From contig NZ_CP064788.1 of assembly GCF_017094525.1 (NCBI RefSeq), positions 1,225,030-1,289,029 of the forward strand: DNA of 64,000 bases. Direction: 5' to 3'. Shown in pieces: positions 50,546 to 59,894 of the stretch. The stretch's first letter is position 1, and the number at the start of each line of letters is the position of its first letter. The position numbers and the translations under genes are program-made. The DNA is from Halapricum desulfuricans. Its GTDB lineage: Archaea; Halobacteriota; Halobacteria; Halobacteriales; Haloarculaceae. The notes under the pieces are model-generated. The model searched no databases. It was not told the DNA's origin and worked only from the letters and a program-made list of their open reading frames with translations.

Positions 50546-52069
50546 ATGGACGATCGACTTCACGCAGCTCCGATCGGCGCTCTCACGGTGTCAAGCGAGG
50601 GGGTCATCAGCGACAGTAACGAGACGGCCCAGGAGTTACTCGGCGGAGATCCGAGCGGCAGCCCAGTCGCCGAGTCAGACCTCCGGTCGGTCGAAGACTC
50701 GCTACTGGCAGCCCTCGAAGAGCCGACCGACGAGGTAACCTTCGAAGAGTACTATCCGGAACTCGAACGATGGCTGTCCGTGACTGTCACTCCCGTCGAC
50801 GGTAACGTGACGGTTTACTTGCGTGACGTCTCCAGACGGTATCGCGCCAGGCAGACGGTAGAGACGCTCCGGTCGGAGCGCCGACGGACAGCCGCAATCG
50901 ACGAGACACGCTCCGAGGTCGTGGCCGAGCTCGTCTCGTCACCGTCCCGAGAGGAGATCGAACGAACGCTCGCCCGTGAGCTGGGTGAACGGGACCTCTG
51001 GTCGTTCGTCTGGATCGGTGAGCGAACCGACGGAACGGCCGGCCTTGACGTCCGGGCAGTCGCGGGGGAGACCGGTGACACGTTTCCCGCTGTGCGGGAG
51101 ACCATCGAACGTCCAGCCACGACGCCCGAGGAGCGTGCCGTCGAACAACAACAGATCCAGGTCGTCAGGTCGATCGCCGACGAGGATGGTATTCCCGAAG
51201 CGGTCCGGCTGGCGGCGTTCAGCGACGGCGTCCAGTCGATGCTGTCGGTTCCACTCACGTACGGCGCGGCCGTGCACGGCGTCGTCGGCGTCTATGCCGA
51301 TCGAGTCGACGCGTTCTCCGAACGCGAACGCACGAGCTTCGAGACGCTCGGGACAGTCGCGGGGTTCGCCGTCACGGCCGGGCGCAACCGGGACCTGCTC
51401 CTCTCGGACACGGTCACGGAAGTGACGTTCGAACCCGGCGCCGACGCGCTGCTGGTGGCGGTCGCCCGAGAGGTGGATGCGACGATGGCGCTCACGGGAA
51501 CCGTTCCACACGAGAGCGACGCCCTGCTCTGTTACGTGACACCGACGGACGGCGATCCCGACGACATCGCAGCCGCTGCTTCGAACAACCCCGACGTCGG
51601 TCACGCGAGAGTGCTCGGTGACAGCGGCACGGTCGAGATTGAACTCCATCGCGCGACGCCGTTGATCGAAGTGTCATCGCTGGGTGGCACGATCCGCCGG
51701 GCGACGTACGAACCGGACGACAGTCAGATCGTCGTCGAGTTCCCGCCCGATAGCGATACCCGCAGGATCGTCACGTCGCTCACTCGCGAGTACGACCTCG
51801 ACGTTCGATCGAAACGCGAACGCGAACGGGGAGCCACGACCGCCCGCGAGTTCCGCGACGGGCTGGCCGAGCGGCTCACCGAACGCCAGAAAACCGCGCT
51901 CCGTACGGCGTACTTTGCTGACTACTTCGAAACGCCGCGGGGGAGCACCGCCGAAGAGGTCGCGGACTTGCTCGATATCACCGGGTCGACACTGCTGTAT
52001 CACCTTCGGGCAGGACAGCGAAAACTACTATCGGCGTTCTTTGATGGCGTTGGCGACCGAGGCGAGTGA
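50546..52069 (+). CDS. Bacterio-opsin-activator-type regulator (PAS, GAF, HTH_10)
   Basis: 507 aa. Layout: PAS-like N-terminus (IGALTVSSEGVISDSNETAQ), a GAF-like domain (about 130-290: VQSMLSVPLTYGAAVHGVVG), the Bat linker domain, and a C-terminal HTH_10 (LTERQKTALRTAYFADYFET, then STAEEVADLLDITGSTLLYH). This is the architecture of Bat-type haloarchaeal regulators, which activate genes in response to light, oxygen or other signals. The target here is unknown. It follows the histidine kinase by 5 bp. Confidence 0.9.
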   Translation: MDDRLHAAPIGALTVSSEGVISDSNETAQELLGGDPSGSPVAESDLRSVEDSLLAALEEPTDEVTFEEYYPELERWLSVTVTPVDGNVTVYLRDVSRRYRARQTVETLRSERRRTAAIDETRSEVVAELVSSPSREEIERTLARELGERDLWSFVWIGERTDGTAGLDVRAVAGETGDTFPAVRETIERPATTPEERAVEQQQIQVVRSIADEDGIPEAVRLAAFSDGVQSMLSVPLTYGAAVHGVVGVYADRVDAFSERERTSFETLGTVAGFAVTAGRNRDLLLSDTVTEVTFEPGADALLVAVAREVDATMALTGTVPHESDALLCYVTPTDGDPDDIAAAASNNPDVGHARVLGDSGTVEIELHRATPLIEVSSLGGTIRRATYEPDDSQIVVEFPPDSDTRRIVTSLTREYDLDVRSKRERERGATTAREFRDGLAERLTERQKTALRTAYFADYFETPRGSTAEEVADLLDITGSTLLYHLRAGQRKLLSAFFDGVGDRGE

Positions 52070-52160
52070 TCAGTTATCCAGATCGGGGACCGAGAGGACG
52101 ACTTCACGTCTCACCGGCAATTCTCGGGCGGCAGAGGGCCGACGCGTACCAAGCAGCTCG

Positions 52161-52487
52161 TTATCTGCGAGAACTATCAGTCTCCCGCCGTCTCGCTTCG
52201 AGACCGTTCTCGTCAAGCGCGATAGCGAACGACACGTCGACGGCCTCGAACTGTTCCCGATGGTGGCCGTCAGTCTGAATCTGCATTTCGCTGCGGACGA
52301 GCCCCGCATCGCGAAGGTCGTTAAGTCGTCGATACGCGGTTGCACGGGAGATGTCTGCTGCCTCGGCGACCTCACGGCCGCTTCGAGGCTGTTCGGCGAC
52401 GAGCCGGAGGACCGTTCGAGTGTACTCGTCACCGAACAGATCCAGCAGTTCGGGCGTCGTCAGGTTATTGGAAACGTCGCTATCCAT
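52161..52487 (-). CDS. Winged-helix HTH regulator
   Basis: 108 aa from ATG 52487 (a GTG at 52523 would add 12 residues). The HTH is LLDLFGDEYTRTVLRLVAEQ, then SGREVAEAADISRATAYRRL and DLRDAGLVRSEMQIQTDG. This is an ArsR/MarR-like haloarchaeal winged helix. A C-terminal beta segment (FEAVDVSFAIALDENG) ends it. It is divergent from the HalX response regulator at 52675, with a repeat-containing gap, and may regulate it or be linked to it. Confidence 0.82.
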   Translation of the reverse strand: MDSDVSNNLTTPELLDLFGDEYTRTVLRLVAEQPRSGREVAEAADISRATAYRRLNDLRDAGLVRSEMQIQTDGHHREQFEAVDVSFAIALDENGLEARRRETDSSRR

Positions 52488-52561
52488 CGGTCGTTTCGGC
52501 TTGGAGGGATCAGCGGTGGACACGGTAAGTACCAGGAGTGGGAGTACAGTAGAACGTGTGG

Positions 52562-52608
52562 CTAGGTATGCAGAGAAGCCGCTTCGCCCTCCCTTCTAGG
52601 TATGCAGA
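52562..52608. promoter_or_regulatory. Direct repeats CTAGGTATGCAGA x2
   Basis: Two identical 13-bp copies (52562-52574 and 52596-52608), 34 bp apart centre to centre, or about three helical turns. They lie 67-113 bp before the response-regulator start and could be regulator-binding sites for either divergent gene. Confidence 0.4.
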
Positions 52609-52674
52609 CGTTATCGACCCGACTTGTTCCGAAGGCCTATACCGATACGGCCCACATATGGTCGTATTCTGTAG

Positions 52675-53274
52675 ATGGTGGAACCCGGCCCACACGAGAA
52701 TCTCCAAGTGCTCGTCGTCGACGACGAGCGGGAAGTCGCCGACGCATACGCCCTCCGTCTCCGGGGGTTCTGTGCAGTCGAAACTGCCTACAGCGGCCAG
52801 GACGCGCTGTCGGTCATCGACGGCTCGGAGGTAGATATCGTGCTGCTCGACCGGCACATGCCTGATATGTCCGGCGACGAGGTGCTCGCCGAACTCGACG
52901 ATCGGGAGTATTACGGTCGCGTGATTATGGTGACGGCTGTTGATCCCGATTTCGACGTGCTCGAACTCCCGTTCGACGAGTATCTCTGCAAGCCGGTCGA
53001 ACGGGAGGATCTGCAGACCGTGGTCGACCAGCAACGCCGGGTCCTTGCCTTTGATACCCTCGGAGAGTACTTCAGCGTCGAGTCGAAACGGGCGGTGATC
53101 GAGGCACAGACCAGCGACGAACGACGACAGAACCACGACGGATACGCTGACCTCGTCGATCGCTCCAAACAGCTCCATGAGCGTGCGACGCGACTCCTCG
53201 GGGACAAGAACGTGCTCGAACAGTTCCACCGGATCGGACGTGAGCGCTCGGATCGGTCAGCTACCAATCGGTGA
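52675..53274 (+). CDS. Response regulator with HalX C-terminal domain
   Basis: 199 aa. Receiver domain about residues 10-120, with the acidic pair in VLVVDDEREVADAYAL, the phospho-Asp in IVLLDRHMPDMSGDE, Thr in VIMVTAVDP and Lys in YLCKPVERED. The C-terminal 70 residues (LGEYFSVESKRAVIEAQ) are a HalX-type helical domain, a haloarchaeal output or dimerisation unit. No cognate kinase adjoins it, though the kinase/Bat pair lies 600 bp upstream. The stop is followed 44 bp later by palindrome copy E. Confidence 0.9.
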   Translation: MVEPGPHENLQVLVVDDEREVADAYALRLRGFCAVETAYSGQDALSVIDGSEVDIVLLDRHMPDMSGDEVLAELDDREYYGRVIMVTAVDPDFDVLELPFDEYLCKPVEREDLQTVVDQQRRVLAFDTLGEYFSVESKRAVIEAQTSDERRQNHDGYADLVDRSKQLHERATRLLGDKNVLEQFHRIGRERSDRSATNR

Positions 53275-53318
53275 AGCTGCGGGCTTTCGCGCTGTTGCCG
53301 TATGACTATGGCTATTGA

Positions 53319-53398
53319 TACGGTCGGTTGTAAGTCTGTTCCGGATCGATCGCCTCCGTTATGCGATCGTACCGGTAAATCGTTACAGCAGTCACTGC
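53319..53398 (+). repeat. 80-bp palindromic element, family 1, copy E
   Basis: Core TGTTCCGGATCG, inner stem GATCGC/GCGATC and ACCGGTAAATCG, with an end TACAGCAGTCACTG. More diverged than the other copies. It lies between the HalX gene and a membrane protein. Confidence 0.75.
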
Positions 53399-53463
53399 GA
53401 TCTCGTTTCACGTCCCGAAACACTGTGGGCTGTTTTACTGTTGGCCCCCTCGTTCGTGATAAC

Positions 53464-54150
53464 ATGGAGACTGCCACACACTCCACGTCGAGAACAGACG
53501 CGGAAACGCGCGTCGCGTTCAGTCCCGTAGTCGACTGGATCGTCGGCGCGATACTCGGTCTCGTCGGGCTTTTCACCGGCGGTACCGGTGCGGTGATTTA
53601 CTCCGAGATAGACAGAGCGAGCGCGGTAGAGTTCGTGAACGATGCCGATATACAGACGGACGTGTTCACCGACGCAGAACTCGTCGACGCGCTGGTGGCC
53701 GTGGGAGAATGGCTCGGTATCGGGCTCGTCGCTGCCGGCGTGCTGACCGTGGTCGCAGGGGTCGCGCTCGTCGTTTTCCATCGCCAGGCCCGAGCGGCAG
53801 GCGAACCGACGCAGCGATGGATGCTCGGTCTCGTCGGCGCGGTCGTCAGTGTCGTCACCGGGTTTCTGATCGTTTCGCCACTGCTCGGCGGCGGGGTCGC
53901 GAGCTACCTCGATCCGGTCGAACACCGGAGCGGATTCCGGACGGGTGCTCTCGCCGGCGTCTTCGCCGTCGTCCCGGTGCTCGTGGTCGTGCTCTTCGGA
54001 ATCGTTGGAGCGTTTGCTGGCCTCTCCGGTGAGCTGGTAACGGCTATCGCCGGACTCCTGGCCGGCACTGCGGTGCTGTATCTCCTGTACTTTGTCGGCT
54101 TGAGCGCGGTCGGCGGCTACGTCGGCGCGTGGATCGCGTCAGAAGGCTAA
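53464..54150 (+). CDS. Haloarchaeal membrane protein (four to five helices)
   Basis: 228 aa. A short polar N-terminus (ATHSTSRTDAETRVAFSPVV) precedes helices at about 25-45, 75-95, 112-140, 160-185 and 190-220, rich in Gly/Ala/Val. An external loop follows the first helix (DRASAVEFVNDADIQTDVFT). I recall haloarchaeal families such as DUF5518 with this look, but the match is not secure. The ATG at 53464 was chosen because the upstream frame reads through palindrome E. Confidence 0.7.
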   Translation: METATHSTSRTDAETRVAFSPVVDWIVGAILGLVGLFTGGTGAVIYSEIDRASAVEFVNDADIQTDVFTDAELVDALVAVGEWLGIGLVAAGVLTVVAGVALVVFHRQARAAGEPTQRWMLGLVGAVVSVVTGFLIVSPLLGGGVASYLDPVEHRSGFRTGALAGVFAVVPVLVVVLFGIVGAFAGLSGELVTAIAGLLAGTAVLYLLYFVGLSAVGGYVGAWIASEG

Positions 54151-54198
54151 AGCGGACGCCATTCGATTCAAGACCCCACACTCCAAACGCCTCAACCG

Positions 54199-54996
54199 AT
54201 GAGATGGTCCGTCCGAGGGGTGCCGATCACTGTCGAGCACACGTACCGGTTCCAGGGCACTGAGTACACGAGCCGACAGGTGTTCCCTGGACGAATTAGC
54301 CCCATGTACGTCCTCCGGAGCGATGCGGCGGCGGTCATCGAACCGTACGAACCGAACGCGACAGCGACCGCTTACGTCGATCCAGACGCGCCGAGTCAGG
54401 CGTTTCTCGAACGCCGGACGGTGCGCATGCCCTTCGTATACGTCGGATTCGGTGGTCTGCTCGCCCTCTTGACGACGCTTCACGCTATCGGTGCGCGCAA
54501 CCCCGGTCAGGACACGGAGTTGCGACTGGGGGACGAATACGGGTCGACACGTGACGAAACACTGCTGGGATTCGATCTCGGCACGATAAACAGTCTCAGT
54601 AAGTACCTCATGCTCGGCTCGCCGGTCGTTCTCGCGCTATCGCTCGTCGGGACAGTGTATCTCACATACCGGGCCGAACCGTCGTCGGTACAGGCCGAGA
54701 TCACGGACCCGATCGGAGTTACGGCTGTCGGTGCTTTCGTCGCTGCGCTCGGGCTGATCGCCGGACTCGCACTCTATACTGCCTGGTCGTTCAGCGAGTA
54801 CCGTCGACTCCGCGAGCGGATTCCACAGCCACGGCCCCCGAGTCCGTTCAGACATCCATCACGGCTCGTCACGATTCTCTACACCAGCGACGGCCTCGAC
54901 ACGTACGGGAAGCGAGTGAAGCTGACGGGGTTTGCCGGAGTTGTGACGGTGTTTATCGCCGTAATTCTCGCCCTCGTGCTCGTCTGGGGAGCGTAG
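54199..54996 (+). CDS. DUF3592-like membrane protein, N-terminally shortened
   Basis: 265 aa. The N-terminal beta region (EHTYRFQGTEYTSRQVFPGR, then YEPNATATAYVDPDAPSQAF) matches the extracellular domain of DUF3592 proteins, which normally follows a first transmembrane helix. Here the protein starts inside that domain, so the leading helix is absent. Three or four later helices remain (MPFVYVGFGGLLALLTTL and others). Either the gene is truncated, or the start is further upstream in another frame. It is probably co-transcribed with the membrane protein before it, 48 bp apart. Confidence 0.65.
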   Translation: MRWSVRGVPITVEHTYRFQGTEYTSRQVFPGRISPMYVLRSDAAAVIEPYEPNATATAYVDPDAPSQAFLERRTVRMPFVYVGFGGLLALLTTLHAIGARNPGQDTELRLGDEYGSTRDETLLGFDLGTINSLSKYLMLGSPVVLALSLVGTVYLTYRAEPSSVQAEITDPIGVTAVGAFVAALGLIAGLALYTAWSFSEYRRLRERIPQPRPPSPFRHPSRLVTILYTSDGLDTYGKRVKLTGFAGVVTVFIAVILALVLVWGA

Positions 54997-55038
54997 CCGG
55001 AAAACCGACCGGCGCGACAGATCGCTACGAAGTCGGAC

Positions 55039-58000
55039 CTAACACTCGCTCCAGCCGCAGTTCTCGCAGGTCTTGCAGCCTTCAGAGTAGTACAGCGACA
55101 TCGAGCCACACTCCGGACACTCGGGGCTCTCGCCGTTCTCGATGAGTTTCTGCTGGTCGTCAGTGGTCGCCTCGTCCGCGGCGGCCGCACCGCCGTCAGT
55201 CGACCGGGACCCGGCGTCCGCTTGGGGGTCCTCGACCTCGTCTTCGAGTTCGGTCAGGTTCTGCTGCTGAGGGTAGGCCCGCTCGATATCGTTGTCCAGA
55301 TACCGACGCATCGCGGTGCCGATGGCGTCGGGGATTGACTGGATCTGTTCGCCCTTGTCCCAGGCGACTTTCGGCGAGCGGATGCCCTGCAGTTCGTCGG
55401 CGATCTCCTCGGGGTCGACGCCGCTGCGCAGCGCCGTCGAGATGGTCTTGGCCAGCGCCTCGGTGAACGACGCGGTGAATCCGCCTGAGTTGCCGATATT
55501 GGCGAACAGCTCGAACGGTCGGCCGTCCTCGTCTTCGTTGATGTTGACGTACAGCTTCCCGTAGCCGGTATCGATCCGCTGGGTGACGCCGTGGAGGACA
55601 TCCGGCCGCGGACGTTTCTGGGCGTACTCGGTCGTCTCGCCGTCGGCCACGCCGAGCAAGTCCTCGATGGACTCCTCCAGCGCGGCCTGGACTTCCTCGC
55701 TCTCGAGGAAACCCTCGATCCCGTCGAAGACCTCCTCGATCTGGGCGACGATCTCCTCGCGGTCCATGTCGGCGAACTCGGTGTTCTGGGCGCGGGTCGT
55801 CAGCACCTGCTTCGACCGGGTTCCGTCCCGGTAGTAAGTGACACCCTTGCCGCCGTGCTCGTAGATGTACTCGAAGGATTCCTTGGCGTCCTCGACGGTC
55901 GAATCGTTCGGGGCGTTGACAGTTTTGCTGATCGCCGAGTCCACCCCGTCCTGTAGAGCGCACTGGATCGACGCGTGCTGTTTGGGATCCAGGTCGCCGG
56001 TCGTGACGAACAACTCGCCGATGGCGTCCGGGACCGTCGAGAGGCCGTCGATGCCGTCGAACTCGTTTTCGGCCATCTGCTCCTGGGCTTCTTTCTTGAC
56101 AGCCTCGACGTCGATGTCGTTCTTCTCCAGCACCCGGAGGAAGTAGTCGTCGAACTCGACGAGCATCTCGTCGCCCTGGACGTCGTCGGAGACGTTCTTA
56201 TAGTAGGCGACGTTGTAGATGGGCTCACAGCCGCCCGTAGTGTTGCCCACCATGCTAGTCGTTCCCGTGGGCGCGATCGTCGTGGTGTTGTGGTTGCGGA
56301 TCGGGAAGCCGTCGGCCCACTCGTCGGCGTCTAGGCCGGTGTGGTGTTCGAACCAGTCGGCGTACTCGGTCGGGTCGGCGTACTTCGAGTCGTCCCACTC
56401 CTCGAAGGTTCCGCGCTCCTCGGCCAGTTCGTGTGAGACCCACTTCGACTCGTGGTTGATGTGGGTCATTAGCCGCCGCGCGACCCTGTCGGAGACGTCC
56501 TCGCCGTATTTCATCCCGAGCTGGACGTACAGCTGGGCAAGCCCCATGATGCCCATCCCGATCTTGCGCATCTCTCGGACCGTCTGTTCGATCTCCGGGA
56601 CGGGGAAATCGGACATCGTGACGACGCCCTCAAGGAAGCGAGTCCCGGTCTCGATGCGGTAATCGAACTCCTCCCAGTCGATCGCCTCCTCGAGGAAGGC
56701 GTCGATCGCTTCGTCGGTCGAGTCGTACTTGTCGGCGTGCGCCTCCGACCAGACGCGCCAGTCAGGGGCCTCCTCGTCGACCAGCGTCGAGAGGTTGATG
56801 TGTCCGAGGTTGCAGGCCTCGTACTCCTCCAACGGTTGCTCGCCACAGGGATTTGTTGCAAGCATTCGATGGTCTGGATTTTTTTCCACATCGAATGAAT
56901 GTTCCTCGTTTGCGCGTTCGAGATAGACGACGCCGGGTTCACCGTTCTCGTGAGCACCTTGGATGATATGGTCCCAGACCTCCTCGGCGGGCACCGACAG
57001 CACTTCGCCGACCTCGACGTACTCGCCGAGGCCGAACATGTCGTACAGCTCTTTGGTCTCTTCGGTCGTGACGTGCGGCTCGCCCGTCCGCGGGTTGGTG
57101 AAGGTGAATTCCTCGCCCTCCTCCAGCGCCTCCATGAAGTCGTCGGTGATCCCGACGGAGATGTTGAAATTCGAAAGGTGGCCCTCGACGGCGTTTCGGA
57201 GGTGTTCGGGGACGCGACCGTCCTCGTCGATCAACTCGCGGGCTTCTTCGAGCGCCTCTTCGAAGGAGTTGTGCGTGAAATCGTCAGGGTCGTTCAGGCG
57301 AAGCGTCTCGGCCAGCGAGACATCCTTGTTCTTGGCGTGGATGAACTGGATGACGTCTGGATGGGAGACCCGCATAACGCCCATCTGGGCGCCCCGTCGC
57401 GCACCACCCTGTGCGATCGTCTCGCACATCTGGTCGTAGGTCCGCATGAACGTGATCGGCCCGGACGCGATCCCGCCGGTCGAGCCGACTGCATCGCCGT
57501 AGGGTCGGAGCTTCCAGAAGGCATAACCCATGCCACCGCCGCTGTTGTGTGAGACGACTGAACTCGCAACGTATTCGTGGTCATCGGCGACGGTAACGTC
57601 GTAAACGGTGTCCGTTCCGGCATCTTCGACAGCCTCGACCTGCACATGCCAGGTCGATCCCTCGCGTGTGCCGACGCTCGGTCCTTCGGAGTCGATCGCG
57701 GAGAGTGTCTCCGCCATCGTCTCCTGGCGGTCGTCGACGAACCCGATCGACTCGATGAACCGTTCGAGACCTCGCTCGCCGGTTGGACCGACGTTGTAGT
57801 AGTCGCGCTCGTCGGTGTCGTACTCCCACTGGATCGCTGGCACGCCGAGACCGAGCAACAACTGCTGGACGTCCTCAACCAGATCCTCCGAGGCACTCCA
57901 CAGTCGCGGGTAAACGTCTTTCTGTAGCCCTCCGTCGGTCGAGAACAGCCCTCGAAGGAACGCGCCGATCGTCTCCCGGTCGGCCTCCCAGACTTCGCTC

Positions 58001-59541
58001 GGAACCGAAGCGGCGGTCGCGTCCGGCTTGGCGTCTCCGAAATTGGCGAGCCACCAGCGCTTGATCTCGTGGCTGTGCAAGACAGCCTCGTAGCAACCGT
58101 CGTCCCACCGCCAGTCCAGCCCGACATCGAAGATGTCCCGGGAGAGTCGGTCAGCGTGCTCAAGCGTTTCCTCCCGTCTGAGGTGGAATCGAATTCCGTC
58201 TTCATGTTTCGAGCCGTCGCCGACCCACATGCCGACGAGTTCCGCGAGTTCGGGCGTGAACTCGGTCGGCTGCGTGACGGTCTTGACAGCGTCTCCGTTC
58301 GCCTCGAGCGATCGGGTCTCGCGGAACCGGGCGACACTGCGGGTCGATACACCTAGTTCCCGAGCGATCTCACCGTCGGAGTGGCCGTCGTCATAGAGCG
58401 TCTCGAACTCGGTCTCGTCGAAGCTCACGCTCCCGCCGGATCGGCCACCGCTCCCGTTGGGATCAAGCCCGAGTTCGAGCGAGCGACGGCGCTGGATCGT
58501 CGAGGGCGAGCTGTCGAGTCGGTCCGCGATCTCGTAATCGCTGAGTCCGTCCGCGTGGAGTTCGAGGATATCGTCGTTCGAGACCGTTCGGTTTTCGGAC
58601 CACTGTGCCCCGCCAGCGACGGTCGTGAGTTCCGGTATCGCGTCCTCGCTGTCGATCCAGCCGAGCCGCAGCGAGAGGGTGTCTCCGGCCTCGATCTGAT
58701 CGATCCGCGTCCACGAGCCGTCAACGAGTAGCTCGTGGTTCGGAGTCCCTGTCAGTTCGATTCCGGCCGCCGTCTCGATTCGACTGACCGGCGAGTTATT
58801 GTATGCGTGGGTTTCTTCGACGTTCCGGACGTCATGGTCGTCCCCATCACGCTGGACGATCCGGTCGCCGGGCTCGACATCAGCTACGGAGACGACGCCC
58901 TTGTCCTCTACATAGACCTGCGTGTCCTCGGTGAGACACTGGAACACCTGTGCGGCCTCCTTGGCGGTCTGGTGGATGTCGTCGATGTCGTCTTCGGGCG
59001 AATCGACGAAACAGGCCGAAAGCTGCTGGAGTTCGTCGCCGGCGTTCATCAGCGTCGGTGAGTTCGGCATGAACGAAAGCTGCTCCATCATCTCCTGGTA
59101 CTCGGCGGCAGTCTCCTCGACGTGCTCGCGGACATCGGCGGGCAGCTCGGGCACGATCGTCTCGTAGGCGAACTTGTTGACGTTGTAGCGAGTCAGCGTC
59201 GTCTCGGCGTCGTCGTCGACGGTTGTCCCCTTGCCGAAGACCTCTTCGGCGAGTTCGTCACGCCGCGGATGGTCGGGCTTCAGTTGCTCTGGCGTGACCG
59301 TAATCTCGACGTCTTCCTGGCGGGCCTCGAAGACCGCCTCCGCCAGCGCGACGTTTTTCGCGACACGTTCGAAGAGATCCTCCTGGGATTCGACGAGTTC
59401 CCCGTCGGCGTCCTGACGGAGATACCGCGCCGGCAGGATGTTGTGATAGGCGTTCGAGGTGAGTCGCTCCTCGAGGCTGGTGCCGGTGGTGCGCTTGATC
59501 GGCAGCGAAATCTCGTCCGCAGAGAGGTCCTGCTGGCTCAC
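55039..59541 (-). CDS. nrdJ: Adenosylcobalamin-dependent (class II) ribonucleotide reductase with intein
   Basis: 1500 aa including a 465-aa intein (residues 202-666), so the mature enzyme is about 1035 aa. It reduces ribonucleotides to deoxyribonucleotides using B12. The extein shows SFMPNSPTLMNAGDELQQLS, then after the intein SGGGMGYAFWKLRPYGDAVG, ATNPCGEQPLEEYEACNLGH (catalytic Cys loop) and PTGTTSMVGNTTGGCEPIYN. The C-terminus is a zinc-ribbon-like CPECGSMSLYYSEGCKTCEN plus GWSEC, which contains the reducing Cys pair. No adjacent partner gene. The gene must splice to be active. Confidence 0.93.
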   Translation of the reverse strand: MSQQDLSADEISLPIKRTTGTSLEERLTSNAYHNILPARYLRQDADGELVESQEDLFERVAKNVALAEAVFEARQEDVEITVTPEQLKPDHPRRDELAEEVFGKGTTVDDDAETTLTRYNVNKFAYETIVPELPADVREHVEETAAEYQEMMEQLSFMPNSPTLMNAGDELQQLSACFVDSPEDDIDDIHQTAKEAAQVFQCLTEDTQVYVEDKGVVSVADVEPGDRIVQRDGDDHDVRNVEETHAYNNSPVSRIETAAGIELTGTPNHELLVDGSWTRIDQIEAGDTLSLRLGWIDSEDAIPELTTVAGGAQWSENRTVSNDDILELHADGLSDYEIADRLDSSPSTIQRRRSLELGLDPNGSGGRSGGSVSFDETEFETLYDDGHSDGEIARELGVSTRSVARFRETRSLEANGDAVKTVTQPTEFTPELAELVGMWVGDGSKHEDGIRFHLRREETLEHADRLSRDIFDVGLDWRWDDGCYEAVLHSHEIKRWWLANFGDAKPDATAASVPSEVWEADRETIGAFLRGLFSTDGGLQKDVYPRLWSASEDLVEDVQQLLLGLGVPAIQWEYDTDERDYYNVGPTGERGLERFIESIGFVDDRQETMAETLSAIDSEGPSVGTREGSTWHVQVEAVEDAGTDTVYDVTVADDHEYVASSVVSHNSGGGMGYAFWKLRPYGDAVGSTGGIASGPITFMRTYDQMCETIAQGGARRGAQMGVMRVSHPDVIQFIHAKNKDVSLAETLRLNDPDDFTHNSFEEALEEARELIDEDGRVPEHLRNAVEGHLSNFNISVGITDDFMEALEEGEEFTFTNPRTGEPHVTTEETKELYDMFGLGEYVEVGEVLSVPAEEVWDHIIQGAHENGEPGVVYLERANEEHSFDVEKNPDHRMLATNPCGEQPLEEYEACNLGHINLSTLVDEEAPDWRVWSEAHADKYDSTDEAIDAFLEEAIDWEEFDYRIETGTRFLEGVVTMSDFPVPEIEQTVREMRKIGMGIMGLAQLYVQLGMKYGEDVSDRVARRLMTHINHESKWVSHELAEERGTFEEWDDSKYADPTEYADWFEHHTGLDADEWADGFPIRNHNTTTIAPTGTTSMVGNTTGGCEPIYNVAYYKNVSDDVQGDEMLVEFDDYFLRVLEKNDIDVEAVKKEAQEQMAENEFDGIDGLSTVPDAIGELFVTTGDLDPKQHASIQCALQDGVDSAISKTVNAPNDSTVEDAKESFEYIYEHGGKGVTYYRDGTRSKQVLTTRAQNTEFADMDREEIVAQIEEVFDGIEGFLESEEVQAALEESIEDLLGVADGETTEYAQKRPRPDVLHGVTQRIDTGYGKLYVNINEDEDGRPFELFANIGNSGGFTASFTEALAKTISTALRSGVDPEEIADELQGIRSPKVAWDKGEQIQSIPDAIGTAMRRYLDNDIERAYPQQQNLTELEDEVEDPQADAGSRSTDGGAAAADEATTDDQQKLIENGESPECPECGSMSLYYSEGCKTCENCGWSEC
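57544..58938 (-). mobile_element. Intein in the ribonucleotide reductase, with LAGLIDADG endonuclease and two HTH motifs
   Basis: 465 residues from Cys (CLTEDTQVYVEDKG, block A) to Asn (VASSVVSHN, block G), followed by Ser in the extein. Block B is TGTPNHELLVDG, and block F is YDVTVADDHEYVASS. The LAGLIDADG-type motifs are LAELVGMWVGDGS (about 231-243) and AFLRGLFSTDGG (about 326-337). Two extra helix-turn-helix units precede them: LHADGLSDYEIADRLDSSPS (about 127-146, continuing TIQRRR) and LYDDGHSDGEIARELGVSTR (about 181-200). They probably help the endonuclease bind its target. Confidence 0.93.
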
Positions 59542-59894
59542 GCGTCGGCCCTCCCAGCGGTATCTCCCCGTCGTCGGTCGATACGAGTCGTGAAATGGGT
59601 CCGTGTACGAATCATCTGTGACGGAAGTGCGTTACTTGTGGGTTCCTAATGAACCCGTCGCCTCGCTATTTGGCTTCCCGTGAGATACCTGTCGCTGGAC
59701 GTATCTTTCTCGGTCGAGTGCGCGCCCCACGGGTGTATAGCGTACGCGAACAACGAAGGGGCGGAACGCTAATAAACGTGAGTAGACCGGAGTGAAAGTG
59801 AAACTGACGACGCCTGACCTCGGGATAGCGGTCGGGTCCCCAGCGGAAACAATCGGGTGTTCCGAAGCAGAAGTGGCCGGCGGACGCGGCGTCA
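59542..59894. other. Intergenic region upstream of the ribonucleotide reductase
   Basis: About 350 bp between two genes on the minus strand. It should hold the reductase promoter. I see no clear gene, repeat or strong palindrome. A TTTATTAG-like block on the minus strand (about 59768-59776) may be a promoter element. Confidence 0.5.

Noticed and set aside
53258-53292. Third IS200/IS605-like hairpin (GAAGCTGCGGGCTTTCGCG)
   Set aside because: It shares only AAAGCCC and a weak stem with the other two.
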